Assembly: GCA_963813895.1 (NCBI GenBank) | Contig: CAWFAS010000001.1 | Coordinates: forward strand, 124,001-188,000 | Direction of reading: 5' to 3' | Source of the DNA: DASZWJ01 sp963813895 | Lineage (GTDB): Bacteria > Pseudomonadota > Gammaproteobacteria > JAURND01 | DNA: 64,000 nucleotides | Shown here: in pieces, positions 27,181 to 37,032 of the stretch | Numbering within the stretch: the first letter of the stretch is position 1 | Layout: every line of letters starts with the position of its first letter | The notes under the pieces: generated by a model | Seen by the model: only the letters and a program-made list of their open reading frames with translations | Told to the model about the DNA's origin: nothing | Database searches by the model: none | Translations under genes and position numbers: made by a program

Positions 27181-27519
27181 GTATAAGGCTTCAACGCATT
27201 GGATAAATTTAGGTAGATACTTTCCATTTTGAAATATGAGTTGATTGTCACAGAAGATATCACCGCCTGAAAATAATAAATCAAGATGATGGCTTCCTTT
27301 TTCCCTACCTCCAAGGCCTATGTGGAGGCCGACATGTCTTTCTTCAAACACTGAATTCAATCCATATAGATCAGTTATCCCAAGGTTAGTACCTATACCA
27401 AATTCATCAATGCAAGCATTATCCGGATGTCGCTGTATATGCTTGGAGAATTCAGCAACCAGCTCATCATTGCTACCGGTTATTCGAATGACTTTTTGTT
27501 GTTCAATAAAATGAAACAC
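27169..27519 (-). pseudogene. C-terminal fragment of M29-like aminopeptidase
   Basis: 116 residues. Matches the carboxy-terminal domain of M29/leucyl-aminopeptidase-T-like proteins (IDEFGIGTNLGITDL; VGLHIGLGGREKGSHHLDLL with metal-site His residues; IFCDNQLIFQNGKY). The amino-terminal two thirds are absent and the end (LYPKS) is encoded by element C sequence. Likely inactive. Confidence 0.55.
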
Positions 27520-27830
27520 GTGTTTACCAATCTAATCAATAATGCGCTAAAACATGCCAATTCCCAATTGAAGTAACAGCACATTTAACACCTGACCGAT
27601 GTGTAATACACGTTGATGATGATGGCTGCGTCATTGATGATGCTGACAAAGCCAACGTTTTCGCACCCTTTGTTCAATTGAACCGTGGGGAGGTAGGATT
27701 TGGTCTAGGACTTTCCATCGCTGAAAGCATTATCAAGCGACATCAAGGGCAATTAGAAGTCAGTGATTCGCCCTTGGGGGGAACACGATTTACTGTCATT
27801 TTGGTTAATGAGCCCAATTTATCATGTTAA
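27520..27830 (+). pseudogene. Histidine kinase C-terminal fragment, frameshifted
   Basis: Starts inside the N box (VFTNLINNALKHANSQ). A one-base shift at about 27566 leads to IEVTAHLTPDRCVIHVDDDG (G1 region), VFAPFVQLN (F box) and GFGLGLSIAESIIKRHQGQL (G2), then TAA at 27828-27830. This is the HATPase_c domain of a sensor kinase. Everything upstream is gone and it abuts the M29-like fragment head to head. Confidence 0.7.
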
Positions 27831-27899
27831 TATTTTCTTAATCTACCGCTTGTAAACTACTTAATATAAAAATCTTTATCGATTCATTGAGCGAGTGGT

Positions 27900-29336
27900 A
27901 TGCAAGAAAAATTTAAAAACATAGTAGGTATTTTAGAAGAGATATCGACTGTCAACATATCAACCTTATTATACGCTGATGGGAATCTAGCACTATTAAA
28001 AACTAGAATATTTGGCATTGACTTTGAAACTATTTCAAAACAAATCCGAGAATATTGTAAATCTTTGGAGTCAATCGAAAAATTTCTTCCTACCATTAAT
28101 TTATTACTGGCTGACAAAAACAAGCTGACGGAAGGCGGGGAAACGTTCATAGCGTCTTCTAGAGAAAAATTTTATGAGGGTTATTTACAAAGTACCCAAA
28201 CAAGTTTAAATACTTTAATACCTTTATTTGAAAAATTACGACTAGCCTTACTAGATTACCAAAATTGTTTGCGAGAAAAAATTCACACGGGAAATAATGA
28301 AAATCTTGAAATAAAGCAGGAGCTTAAATTTTCGGGTCAACGTTCGAAAATTCCAGAATCAGAAACACCTTCTAATGAAGAATTAGAGCTGCTGCATAAA
28401 AAAATTTTTGAAAATTATTTTTATGACAGCAATCACGAAATTTCACCTAGTTCGCCACCTTCCATAAGTATGTCCTCATCATCACCAGCAACATCACCTT
28501 TAAATGAAGATGACAAAAAACCAACTGCGGCATCATCCACATCTTCGTCAAGACCACAGTTTTCAGAAGAAGAAGAAGCCGAATATATAAAATATTATTC
28601 CGTCCCCGATGAGAATGTATCCTTAATAAATGTTTGCCCACCACATCCACCAGTGATACACAGACCCCTTCCTTATGTGCCGAGCACAGCTTTATCTTCA
28701 CCTAATACTTCCCCACTAAGTCATTTCACCTCTAGATGGGAAGATGATAAGCATATTTTTGACACAGCCTGGTCTAATGCAAGCTCTAGAGAGCAAGTGC
28801 CTGGTTTGCAGGCGACCACATCAGACTTAAATAATTTTTCGCAACCTCTCCTAGAGGTAGAAGAGACAAAAAGAAATTTAATGACAGGTTCTGATTACCC
28901 TTACCCCAAGCAGCATGAACCCCTCATCTCTCTGCAACAAATTTTCTCTGCAGAAGCTGAGGCTAAAGATAGAGGGGATAATAAAAGAATCTCCGCTATA
29001 CAGAATCCGACTTCTCCAGTAGAACCTGTTGTGGAGCCTGTGGTCGCTAGTCAATTAACTGATGAGGTAACAAGCTCAAGAAGAAGAGCGAGATACATTC
29101 ATAGACTGGCTGCTGACTCTTTTTCGGCATTACTGATCACTGCGAGATCCAGCGCTTGTCAAACAGGAGCATCGGATGTATCTGTTATTTCCCAGATTCC
29201 TCTTCCACCCACCCAAGTCATCAATGAATCAAAACAGCGACAAGGGCAAGCAGAAGGGCCAGAATCAATGACTAGCCGTGACAACAACACTGACGACACA
29301 AGTTCTCAAACTACGCATCCCCTCAGCCATTTATAA
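27900..29336 (+). CDS. Ser/Pro-rich protein of unknown function, effector-like
   Basis: 478 residues. Residues 1-130 are mostly helical (FKNIVGILEEISTVNISTLL, STQTSLNTLIPLFEKLRLAL). From about 165 on it is low-complexity Ser/Pro/Thr with acidic clusters (SPSSPPSISMSSSSPATSPL), and it ends LSHL. No domain, signal peptide or membrane segment is recognised. Disordered tails of this type are common in Legionella-like type IV substrates. The neighbouring Sel1 and ankyrin proteins support that reading, but it is an inference. Confidence 0.6.
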   Translation: MQEKFKNIVGILEEISTVNISTLLYADGNLALLKTRIFGIDFETISKQIREYCKSLESIEKFLPTINLLLADKNKLTEGGETFIASSREKFYEGYLQSTQTSLNTLIPLFEKLRLALLDYQNCLREKIHTGNNENLEIKQELKFSGQRSKIPESETPSNEELELLHKKIFENYFYDSNHEISPSSPPSISMSSSSPATSPLNEDDKKPTAASSTSSSRPQFSEEEEAEYIKYYSVPDENVSLINVCPPHPPVIHRPLPYVPSTALSSPNTSPLSHFTSRWEDDKHIFDTAWSNASSREQVPGLQATTSDLNNFSQPLLEVEETKRNLMTGSDYPYPKQHEPLISLQQIFSAEAEAKDRGDNKRISAIQNPTSPVEPVVEPVVASQLTDEVTSSRRRARYIHRLAADSFSALLITARSSACQTGASDVSVISQIPLPPTQVINESKQRQGQAEGPESMTSRDNNTDDTSSQTTHPLSHL

Positions 29337-29348
29337 AGATTGTTTAAG

Positions 29349-29447
29349 CTGTCATCCTGAACGTAGTGAAGGATCTCCTTGAAGTGCCACTCTGATGAAG
29401 ATCCTTCACTGCGTTCAGGATGACAGTAGTAACGTTCAGGATGACAG
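29349..29447. repeat. Element D (CTGTCATCCTGAACG hairpin) with extra half
   Basis: CTGTCATCCTGAACG … CGTTCAGGATGACAG form a near-perfect hairpin of 78 bp with GAAGGATCT / AGATCCTTC inside the arms. A second right arm follows to 29447. The same element occurs at 33978, 35962 and, in half, at 38299; a single arm is at about 6374-6388. It lies between two convergent genes. Confidence 0.8.
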
Positions 29448-29459
29448 CCCCCTTCGCTT

Positions 29460-32400
29460 CTAATGCCCACCCCCCAAATTACAAGGGGTAATTAAACCCA
29501 ACGGTTTATTGACAATTAAGGAACCATCAGCACCTTTTTTCAAGATACCCTCATTAGTAATCTCATTCAGCGGTAATCTAGTATGCACAGGAGAACCAAA
29601 GCGAGTTAAAAGTTTAGAGGTGTTTATTTGAATTTTACTATATTCTGCCAAATAACTTGCAGCTTCCTTGGCCAATTGTGGATCACCATGTTTGCAGATT
29701 AAAGATAATTGTTGTTTTATTAAAACAGCATCTTGTTTCCCACAGTTTTTTTCTTTTACATCACCTATGGTGTTAGATGAAATTTGCGTTGCCGAAGATG
29801 ACGGATGCACAGACTGAATATGCTTAAACTTTTCCATTAATTGTTGCTGTAAATATTTTTTGGCTTCTAAGTTGCCCATTTGTATATAGGAAACTAAGAG
29901 GTTTACACCACGAGCAAAATCCTCCTTAACTGACAAACCCTGAAAATAAAATTGGGCATAATGGAGCTGGCTTTCATGATGTCCACCCTCTGCAGCTTGC
30001 TTGTATAACTCTATGCCCATTTCAAGAGACTTAGCTATCCCGCGCCCCGTTCCGAAACATTTGGCTAAAAGCCGACGAGCATCCATATGGGTTTTATAAA
30101 TCGATTGTAATAATTTGATTGCCTCTTTGTCGTGATCGGTTATAGGTAAATCTAAATAATATTTAGCTAAACTATATTTTGCACCCACGTGGTCTTGAGC
30201 TATAGCTTTTTTCATAAAACCTATGCCTTTTGCTTCATCTGTGGGGACTCCCAAACCATATAAATAATGATAACCTAAACAATAATCTGCAGCCGCACTG
30301 CCCCGCTTAGCTGCTTCTTCATAGAGCCGGATGGATTCTCCTACATTTCTGTCAATTCCAACTCCATCGGTATAACACCTTGCCAATTCAATATAGCCAT
30401 CCAAGCAACCTTTTTTAACAGCCAACTGAAAATATTCAAAGGCTTTCTTTTTATTTTCCTTTTCAGACAGTCTTCCTAACGCTAGTTCAGCATCACCTGA
30501 TCCCAAATTAGCTGCCTCTTCAAGACGCTCAACCATTTTATTTGGGGCGCCCTGATCATTCTTAATAGTCCGCTTATATTTAATATCTGCTTTTGCAGCC
30601 TGATCTAATCGAGCCAAAAAGGCAGTGCTGGATATCTTGCTTTTCATTTCACGTTTTTCTTTTCTTTTATTATTGTCAGTGCTTCCTGGTTTATCTAACT
30701 CGTTGCTAAGTGGTCTGCTGTTTTTTGCTTGCGGCAAGCTGACCCCCGCTGACTCTAACAAACTCTCCAGTGATGTTTGCTTATTTTGTTTAGCGATCCG
30801 CAACGCTTTTTGCCATTCCTCATAGGATGGAGGTTCTTGGCCTTTAATGCCGCCTTTGGAACGATCCATAAACGCTTTAATAGCCGATTCCTGCTCCCTA
30901 TTTATTGCCACGGCCAGCGGGGAAAGTTTTGGTTCATTAGCAGTAGGTGTGGTGATAATGCGGGAGCTAAGCGATTTCAATAAAAGTTCAAGAATAAGGC
31001 CAATTTTTGGACTGTTCTGATTATCTGTCTTGATAGCAGAAATTAAAAATTCAGATTTTTTGCTATCAGACAATGGATTTTTGATTAAAACTTGCTTATT
31101 CAGCAAATGTTTTACAGCCTCATAATCCTTATTTTTGATAGCTCGGCTAAGCCCATTAACTGAAACCTCATAGGGGAAAGATTTGGACTTAGAAGATTTT
31201 AGTTCTGGAGATGAAATTTTTAAATCTTCTAAGTCTAAATCCATTAGCTGTTGCTCTTCCGGTGGGGATTCTTCAGCTTCATTTTTGTCGAAAGGAAGCA
31301 GAATGGATATTTTTGTCTTGACCTCATCGCGAGATTTTATTTTTGGCTGAGGAATAAAAATTTTTTCTTTATTTTTAGCTGGGGTAGGTTTTTGTTCTAA
31401 TTCGCGAACGGTTTCGGCTGAATTCAATTTCTCAACCTTATGCAGAAATTGTTTCTCCCATTCCTCGGCAGCCGCTTTCAAACTGGTATTGGGGCCATGA
31501 TATATTGTTATAACAAAGTCTGTATTGGGTGCAAGGGTTTTTTCTCTACGGTCGTCTTTTTCTTTTGTATGGTTATGGACACCCCCATGCAATTGAACTG
31601 AGTAATTAATGGTTCGAGGCTTTCCGTCTGGCCCGTCTATATTCGCTTGCACGAGGCAATCTACCCAACTCGACCCCCCCACTCTGCCTTCCATTTCAGC
31701 CATTTGATTTTGTTTAAACCAATCTAGGCCGCGCATGTGATTAAATAAGCGGTTATGGAAAGAATTTTCATCAATAGCAGGTTTCTGCTTGGCAATAGAT
31801 TTTTCCATTTCTTTGGAAAGAGTATCGTTACAACGGTCCATATATTGAGCCACTTGGTTAATATAAGCTTCCTGGGTTTTTGCATTCGGTTTTGGTTTTT
31901 CCTGGGCTACTCGTTCTTTGAAGTTTGCACGCAAATTAATAGTTAATTTCGGTTTAATGACCTCCAACAATAAAGATCCATACAAGCTTTTGGCGATGAC
32001 TGCTAAACTTAGTGTGCTAGCTTGCGTAGGGTTATCCAATTTTTCCAGCGCCCGTTCTACTAATTTTTTTAGCTTTAAACTTGCCTTTCCAGACATAGCT
32101 TCGACAATATGACCCGCTGCTAACAAAAGCTTACCTATTTGATCGGGAGTAGAATTTTTATCATTCAACGCATATTCCAAACAGGATTCAATTGTATTCA
32201 TCGAGATTTTGCAGGAGGAATTTGATAATTTTTTCGCTTCTCTGCAAACAAAAGAAAGGGATGTTAGTGCATTAACTAACATTTTAATTGGCATTTCGCC
32301 AGCAGATTTTTTGGATTTTTGCTCTTTTTCCTGGCTAATTGAACTAAAAAATTTATCAAATTCAGTCAGATCTAAATTCATATGTTTAGTAAAAGCTGAT

Positions 32401-33215
32401 TTTTTAAAAAGCCTGTGTATATTATCTAAAGCATCTGTGATTTTACTATAGTCATTGGATGCAGAAATAGACTTTAACAATTTAACAATCATTTCTTGTT
32501 TAGCAGATATTTTTAGCATATCTTTTTCTACTAATTGAGTAATGCCATTTAAAAAATGACTGGAAATCTCGGGGTTAAGTTCATCCACGGATATTAATTG
32601 ATTGATAGAGCCCAAATGCTTTTTAGCAAGTTCATTAGTTTGGGCTAATTGGCCTAATTTATCTAAGGATTTCGATAAAACCTGTTCGGATACCAACCCT
32701 TTTGCAACAATGAGGAAATCAAATATAGATTTAATATTATCAGCAAAAACTTGAACATTTTGTTTCTCTGCTATTGTCCGCACTTTCTCAAGCAGCACCG
32801 GGAGACAGTTTAAATCAAACGGGGTTAATGATTTTGCGCTAGTTGGATTTAGATTATCCTTTATTAAACTATTTGCGTGTTTCAAAAGAGTCATACTAAG
32901 TTCAACCGCTTCCTTTCCATCTCTATCCTGCAGTTTTTTTAGTTCTTGGTTGAATAGCGCTATCGAATTAAAAATAAAACTCACTAATTTTTCAGGGTCG
33001 AATAAGTCTTTCCAGTCCCACGCCCGATCCCCAATGGTAGCAAGCGTTGTGCTTAATGCTCTTAACTTTTCAATAGGAGTACGCGCTTGTTCGTTTAACC
33101 ATTGCCGATATTCTGAATTATCTTCCGTGAGAAACCATTTTTTTATATGCTGCTTGCTGATTACCAAATCTAAAGATAATTTTTTTTCTAATAACTCTTT
33201 ATTGTGCTGGCCCAT
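29460..33215 (-). CDS. 1251-residue Sel1-repeat protein, effector-like
   Basis: Three parts. Residues 1-460 are helical without known domains. Residues 520-630 form a compact block (MRGLDWFKQNQMAEMEGRVG, INYSVQLHGGVHNHTKEKD, TDFVITIYHG) of unknown fold, faintly like RAP/nuclease-type strands. An ankyrin-like pair follows (LSRAIKNKDYEAVKHLLNKQ), then about six Sel1 repeats at residues 905-1130 (AELALGRLSEKENKKKAFEY, YIELARCYTDGVGIDRN). AGGAGAAGGCG gives a strong ribosome site. No signal peptide. A secreted scaffold is likely but unproven. Confidence 0.7.
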   Translation of the reverse strand: MGQHNKELLEKKLSLDLVISKQHIKKWFLTEDNSEYRQWLNEQARTPIEKLRALSTTLATIGDRAWDWKDLFDPEKLVSFIFNSIALFNQELKKLQDRDGKEAVELSMTLLKHANSLIKDNLNPTSAKSLTPFDLNCLPVLLEKVRTIAEKQNVQVFADNIKSIFDFLIVAKGLVSEQVLSKSLDKLGQLAQTNELAKKHLGSINQLISVDELNPEISSHFLNGITQLVEKDMLKISAKQEMIVKLLKSISASNDYSKITDALDNIHRLFKKSAFTKHMNLDLTEFDKFFSSISQEKEQKSKKSAGEMPIKMLVNALTSLSFVCREAKKLSNSSCKISMNTIESCLEYALNDKNSTPDQIGKLLLAAGHIVEAMSGKASLKLKKLVERALEKLDNPTQASTLSLAVIAKSLYGSLLLEVIKPKLTINLRANFKERVAQEKPKPNAKTQEAYINQVAQYMDRCNDTLSKEMEKSIAKQKPAIDENSFHNRLFNHMRGLDWFKQNQMAEMEGRVGGSSWVDCLVQANIDGPDGKPRTINYSVQLHGGVHNHTKEKDDRREKTLAPNTDFVITIYHGPNTSLKAAAEEWEKQFLHKVEKLNSAETVRELEQKPTPAKNKEKIFIPQPKIKSRDEVKTKISILLPFDKNEAEESPPEEQQLMDLDLEDLKISSPELKSSKSKSFPYEVSVNGLSRAIKNKDYEAVKHLLNKQVLIKNPLSDSKKSEFLISAIKTDNQNSPKIGLILELLLKSLSSRIITTPTANEPKLSPLAVAINREQESAIKAFMDRSKGGIKGQEPPSYEEWQKALRIAKQNKQTSLESLLESAGVSLPQAKNSRPLSNELDKPGSTDNNKRKEKREMKSKISSTAFLARLDQAAKADIKYKRTIKNDQGAPNKMVERLEEAANLGSGDAELALGRLSEKENKKKAFEYFQLAVKKGCLDGYIELARCYTDGVGIDRNVGESIRLYEEAAKRGSAAADYCLGYHYLYGLGVPTDEAKGIGFMKKAIAQDHVGAKYSLAKYYLDLPITDHDKEAIKLLQSIYKTHMDARRLLAKCFGTGRGIAKSLEMGIELYKQAAEGGHHESQLHYAQFYFQGLSVKEDFARGVNLLVSYIQMGNLEAKKYLQQQLMEKFKHIQSVHPSSSATQISSNTIGDVKEKNCGKQDAVLIKQQLSLICKHGDPQLAKEAASYLAEYSKIQINTSKLLTRFGSPVHTRLPLNEITNEGILKKGADGSLIVNKPLGLITPCNLGGGH

Positions 33216-33398
33216 CGCCTTCTCCTCGCTAAATGATGTTTAGCTTAATGCCAAAAACTTAAAATAAAATTAGCAAGGAAAAATAAATTTTTTTAATGGT
33301 TATTTAATAAATGCGGAGAGATTAAGCAGGGATTAAATGATTTGATAAACACAGTTCTGGCATGGATGCCAAGATGACGCACTTGAAGCGGGGGTAAG

Positions 33399-33436
33399 TA
33401 TATCCGATACACTTAGGATTTTGGTGTTAGAGCAGA
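33399..33436. repeat. Element C terminal sequence, solo copy
   Basis: TATATCCGATACACTTAGG followed by TTTTGGTGTTAGAGCAG matches the left arm of the full element at 35707 with two changes, then stops. Confidence 0.65.
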
Positions 33437-33513
33437 TTATTATTATTGATCTATAATTATAAGATATTTCCCATATTGCGCGCGTGCTGCATCGGGTTAC
33501 ACAGGGAGGTGTT

Positions 33514-33966
33514 ATGAATATCAAAACTTCAACGTTCAAGCGGGGTTTATTATTTTTTTGGGCCATTTTTTATTTTTGTGTCTGCATCACTAATGCATTC
33601 GACCTAGGCAAAGCGCTACACATTCTGCCTAGCACTTGGACTTACACCTCGGGAAATTTTATTCTTATGACAAATGTAGTTAAATCACAAGGTTTACCCC
33701 TTGGGTTTGCTATTTTTTTATTTGTCGGGGTGATCCTTTGGGAAGGGTTAGCCGGTGTATATTTTTCTTTGGCAACAGCAGCTTATCCTAAAGGTCAGCG
33801 AGCACGAGTCAATACCGCTTTTGCAATGGGCATTGCTTTATGGGCTACATTTATAATTGGCATAGAATTATTGATTTCTTTTGAAAAAGTAAGTACGGGT
33901 ATGTTTTTTCAGTTGCTGGTTGCCAGTATTATTTCATGGTTGTTGATATATCTATTACCCGATTGA
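33514..33966 (+). CDS. Small integral membrane protein (DUF2165-like)
   Basis: 150 residues with four hydrophobic segments (GLLFFWAIFYFCVCITNAFD, GFAIFLFVGVILWEGLAGVY, GIALWATFIIGIELL, LLVASIISWLLIYLLP). The 'TNaFD … N..lM.nVv' pattern and length resemble DUF2165. A GGGAGG at 33505-33510 fixes the start at 33514. Function unknown. The element D copy begins 12 bp after its stop. Confidence 0.65.
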   Translation: MNIKTSTFKRGLLFFWAIFYFCVCITNAFDLGKALHILPSTWTYTSGNFILMTNVVKSQGLPLGFAIFLFVGVILWEGLAGVYFSLATAAYPKGQRARVNTAFAMGIALWATFIIGIELLISFEKVSTGMFFQLLVASIISWLLIYLLPD

Positions 33967-33977
33967 CTGGGAGAAGC

Positions 33978-34073
33978 TGTCATCCTGAACGCAGTGAAGG
34001 ATCTCCTTGAGGTGCCACTCTGATGGAGATCCTTCACTACGTTCAGGATGACAGCCAGCGCTCAGGATGACAG
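33978..34073. repeat. Element D copy with extra half
   Basis: CTGTCATCCTGAACG to CGTTCAGGATGACAG at 33978-34054, plus a partial right arm to 34073. It fills the gap between the membrane protein and the monooxygenase. An ATG inside it (34067) is in frame with the monooxygenase but is not its likely start. Confidence 0.8.
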
Positions 34074-34090
34074 TCGCACAAGGAAAAAAT

Positions 34091-35686
34091 ATGCAATTTA
34101 ACACGGACATCCTCATTGTCGGCGCTGGTCCCACCGGATTAATGCTAGCCTGCCAGCTGCAACGCTTCGGCATCAGCTTCCGAATAATTGATAAACAAAT
34201 TGACCGCGCTAAAGAATCCAGAGCTTTTGGAATTCAAGCTAAATCAATGGAGATTTTTCAAAATTTAGGTTTGGCTGATGATTTCCTAAAGCGCGTCCAG
34301 GTTGGTCAAAAAGCAGATTTTTATTTTAATGGTCATTTGCAATTTGCTATTAATTTTTCAAATATAAACGTGCAAGCCACACCATTTCCCTCGATTTATT
34401 TCCTTCCACAATCTGAAACAGAACAAATTCTCTTAGATTATTTACAAACAAAGCAAATAGCTGTTGAGCGCCAATCAGAACTGATGGCATTTTCCCAAAG
34501 TAACCAAGGTGTCACAGCAACTATAAAAAATAACATAAGCCAAGAAAATGAAACTATTATATGCCGTTATCTGGTGGGTTGCGATGGAGCGCATAGCATA
34601 GTGAGGACTACTTTAGGAATTCCTTTTTCAGGCGCCTCTTATTTACAAAAATTTATTTTGGCAGATGTTGAAGTCCACTGGAAATTTCCAACCAAAAATT
34701 TTACCGTTTTTATCGGTAAAGAGGGTAATTTGCTCTGCATCCCATTAAAAAATAATTTAAACCGCATCATGATCACTGGTATGGATAGTCCTAAACCTGA
34801 TGATGAACCGCCTAGCTTACAGGAAATTGAATGCTTCTTTAATATTCTTGCTCGGACTCCTGTGAAACTGGACAATCCCGTATGGATATCGCGCTTTCAT
34901 CTTCATCATCGCGCGGTAGAAAACTATCAATTGGATAGGACATTTCTTGCGGGAGATGCCGCCCACATTCATACCCCCGTAGGAGCACAAGGCATGAATA
35001 CCGGCTTGCAAGATGCGACCAATTTAGCGTGGAAAATGGCTTTAGTGTTAAAATATCAGGCACCCTCTGCTTTGCTAAATACTTATCAAGCTGAACGTCA
35101 TCCAGTTGGGCAAACTCTAGTACACACCACGGATAGAATTTTTGGCTGGATTACCTCAAAGAATGCTGTCATCACCACCTTAAGACAATATGTATTACCC
35201 GTCGTGATGCGTTTACTCTTAAAATCTAAAGGGATTCAACTATCGATGTTTAATTTTATGTCTGAGTTGAACATTCATTACCCACTTAATTCTTTCCTGG
35301 TAGAAAAAACTGCAAGAGCAGATAAGAAATTTTTAAAAGCACCCGCTGCAGGTCATAGAGCGCCAGATGCACCCGTCATTGATACCACTTTATTCGAGCT
35401 CTATAAACATAAACCTTTTAATATTTTGCTTTTTAATATAAGCGCTGATTCTTTAAATTTAGATAAAGTTTTTGCATTAACAGTTAAATATCCTGAGCTG
35501 ATTGCCATACATCAATTTACCTATTCACAGCAATTAAATATCGTCTTTGATCGCTATGGAATTTCTCAAGCAGGAATATATTTAATAAGACCTGATGGTT
35601 ATATTGGATTTCGCGCATTTGGCGGTGATTTAGAGTTGTTGTTGCAATATTTACGATTATATTTTATATGCAGCTTGCGGCCATAG
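34091..35686 (+). CDS. FAD-dependent aromatic monooxygenase (PheA/TfdB-like)
   Basis: 531 residues. The FAD-binding GAGPTGLMLACQLQRFG is near the start, the DG motif is in VGCDGAHSIVRTTLG, and the GD motif is FLAGDAAHIHTPVGAQGMNT. These define group A flavoprotein hydroxylases that use NAD(P)H and O2. A degraded thioredoxin-like end is present. The natural substrate, perhaps a phenolic or polyketide ring, is unknown. AAGGA at 34080-34084 supports the ATG at 34091. It stands alone between repeats. Confidence 0.85.
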   Translation: MQFNTDILIVGAGPTGLMLACQLQRFGISFRIIDKQIDRAKESRAFGIQAKSMEIFQNLGLADDFLKRVQVGQKADFYFNGHLQFAINFSNINVQATPFPSIYFLPQSETEQILLDYLQTKQIAVERQSELMAFSQSNQGVTATIKNNISQENETIICRYLVGCDGAHSIVRTTLGIPFSGASYLQKFILADVEVHWKFPTKNFTVFIGKEGNLLCIPLKNNLNRIMITGMDSPKPDDEPPSLQEIECFFNILARTPVKLDNPVWISRFHLHHRAVENYQLDRTFLAGDAAHIHTPVGAQGMNTGLQDATNLAWKMALVLKYQAPSALLNTYQAERHPVGQTLVHTTDRIFGWITSKNAVITTLRQYVLPVVMRLLLKSKGIQLSMFNFMSELNIHYPLNSFLVEKTARADKKFLKAPAAGHRAPDAPVIDTTLFELYKHKPFNILLFNISADSLNLDKVFALTVKYPELIAIHQFTYSQQLNIVFDRYGISQAGIYLIRPDGYIGFRAFGGDLELLLQYLRLYFICSLRP

Positions 35687-35706
35687 GATGCCCGCCAGCG
35701 CTGTAA

Positions 35707-35891
35707 TATACCCGATACACTTAGGATTTCGGTGTTAGAGCAGCCCATCTTGCACTGATCTTCGTCCGATCTTCAATCGTAAAAACTCGAAATAAGAATA
35801 ACTATTCCTGCGTTTTTACTCAATCAGATCGAACGAATCTCAGTGCAAGATGGGCTGCTCTAACACCGAAATCCTAAGTGTATCGGGTATA
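35707..35891. repeat. MITE-like element C, full copy 1 (185 bp)
   Basis: Left end TATACCCGATACACTTAGG… and its exact inverse at the right. The arms extend inward over GGTGTTAGAGCAGCCCATCT and further, leaving only a short centre around TTTTTACTCAATC. It is therefore one long hairpin. Copy 2 is at 55502-55686 in the opposite orientation; solo ends are at 12400, 27155 and 33399. Confidence 0.8.
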
Positions 35892-35961
35892 GCTGCACAC
35901 AATAATAAAAAAACTGGGTAACTGCTCACGCCACAACCAGCTCAGTCCCGTCGTCCCGTAA

Positions 35962-36038
35962 CTGTCATCCTGAACGCAGTGAAGGATCTCCTTGAGGTGC
36001 CACTATATGGAGATCCTTCACTGCATTCAGGATGACAG
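35962..36038. repeat. Element D copy
   Basis: CTGTCATCCTGAACG … CATTCAGGATGACAG with a GGATCTCC / GGAGATCC core, 77 bp. It lies just downstream of hipT and is a plausible transcript end for it. Confidence 0.8.
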
Positions 36039-36084
36039 TTATGATAACGACGGAGTCAGCAGTTACAAAAAATTAAATGCCAAT

Positions 36085-37032
36085 TTATAATTTCAAATTT
36101 TCAATTCTTTGTGATACTAGCTGCAAATAAGCTTGCTTCATCTTTTCCGATAAAAAACTAGCATGTATTAATTGTCGCCAATTAGCAAACTGAGACTGAA
36201 AATTTTCTAAAATATTTTGAATAATAACATCATTTAAACCCAAGCGGGTTTTAGCATAGTACTCCATTAAATCGCCGCGAGTAATATTGTTTTTTTTGCC
36301 GCGCAAAGATAGTGCTATTTCTTCTCGGGCCACAGATAGAACAATAGTTGAATTGAGGTAATCGTAAGCAGGAGTTTGTTGAGTTATATTTTTATTAGTG
36401 ATAAGAGAAAAATTTTTTAAATGCATATCCTCATTGCCAACCAGATAATTAAATAATACACGAATAAATAACTGCTTCTTCTCTACTTCAGGAAAAGTAC
36501 AAAAATTTTCTATAATCTGAATAATTTTTTCCATAGAAAAATTATATTTTGTTTCACGCGTGTGATTTGACAGTTGTGCGAAATCCTCGCAAGAATATTT
36601 TTTATGTTTTGTTCCACGATCAAAACGTTTTATAAAATAGGTGAAACTGAGATCTTTATTATAAATTAAACCATGTATTGGCACGGGAATTTTTACACTT
36701 GCAGCCATCCGCATAGTTAAATCTTCATTTTGCGGTAATTCCGAGCAAAGTTCGCTGGGTGGTTTTAGAATATAATCACCCAATTGGTCTACTATAGTAA
36801 AGACTTGATGTTTTACATCGAGAATAGCGCTTAATTTTGCTTGGACCCCCTGAATTGACATTTTGTCAGCGTGCTTTCTTGCTTCATAACGTAATTCTTC
36901 TGCGCTTAATGGTAATGGCTGTAAATCAGTTAGCTTCGATGAAAGCATTCTTAATCCTTGAGTAGAATACCGATTACTCTTATCAAGTATTACATAAGTA
37001 ATGGGGCATCGGTGCTGAATAGGTTCAGTCAT
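36085..37032 (-). CDS. hipT: HipT kinase of a HipBST system
   Basis: 315 residues, a HipA-like kinase lacking N-subdomain 1. RYSTQGLRML near residue 20 and MSIQGVQAKLS (58-68, the Gly-rich loop with autophosphorylation serines) match HipT. GNEDMHLKNF (199-208) is the catalytic loop and PAYDYLNS the metal-binding Asp. HipT enzymes are Ser/Thr kinases; E. coli HipT phosphorylates tryptophanyl-tRNA synthetase. The gene overlaps hipS by 8 bases and is last in hipB-hipS-hipT. All catalytic residues are present, unlike the hipA at 4179. Confidence 0.88.
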   Translation of the reverse strand: MTEPIQHRCPITYVILDKSNRYSTQGLRMLSSKLTDLQPLPLSAEELRYEARKHADKMSIQGVQAKLSAILDVKHQVFTIVDQLGDYILKPPSELCSELPQNEDLTMRMAASVKIPVPIHGLIYNKDLSFTYFIKRFDRGTKHKKYSCEDFAQLSNHTRETKYNFSMEKIIQIIENFCTFPEVEKKQLFIRVLFNYLVGNEDMHLKNFSLITNKNITQQTPAYDYLNSTIVLSVAREEIALSLRGKKNNITRGDLMEYYAKTRLGLNDVIIQNILENFQSQFANWRQLIHASFLSEKMKQAYLQLVSQRIENLKL

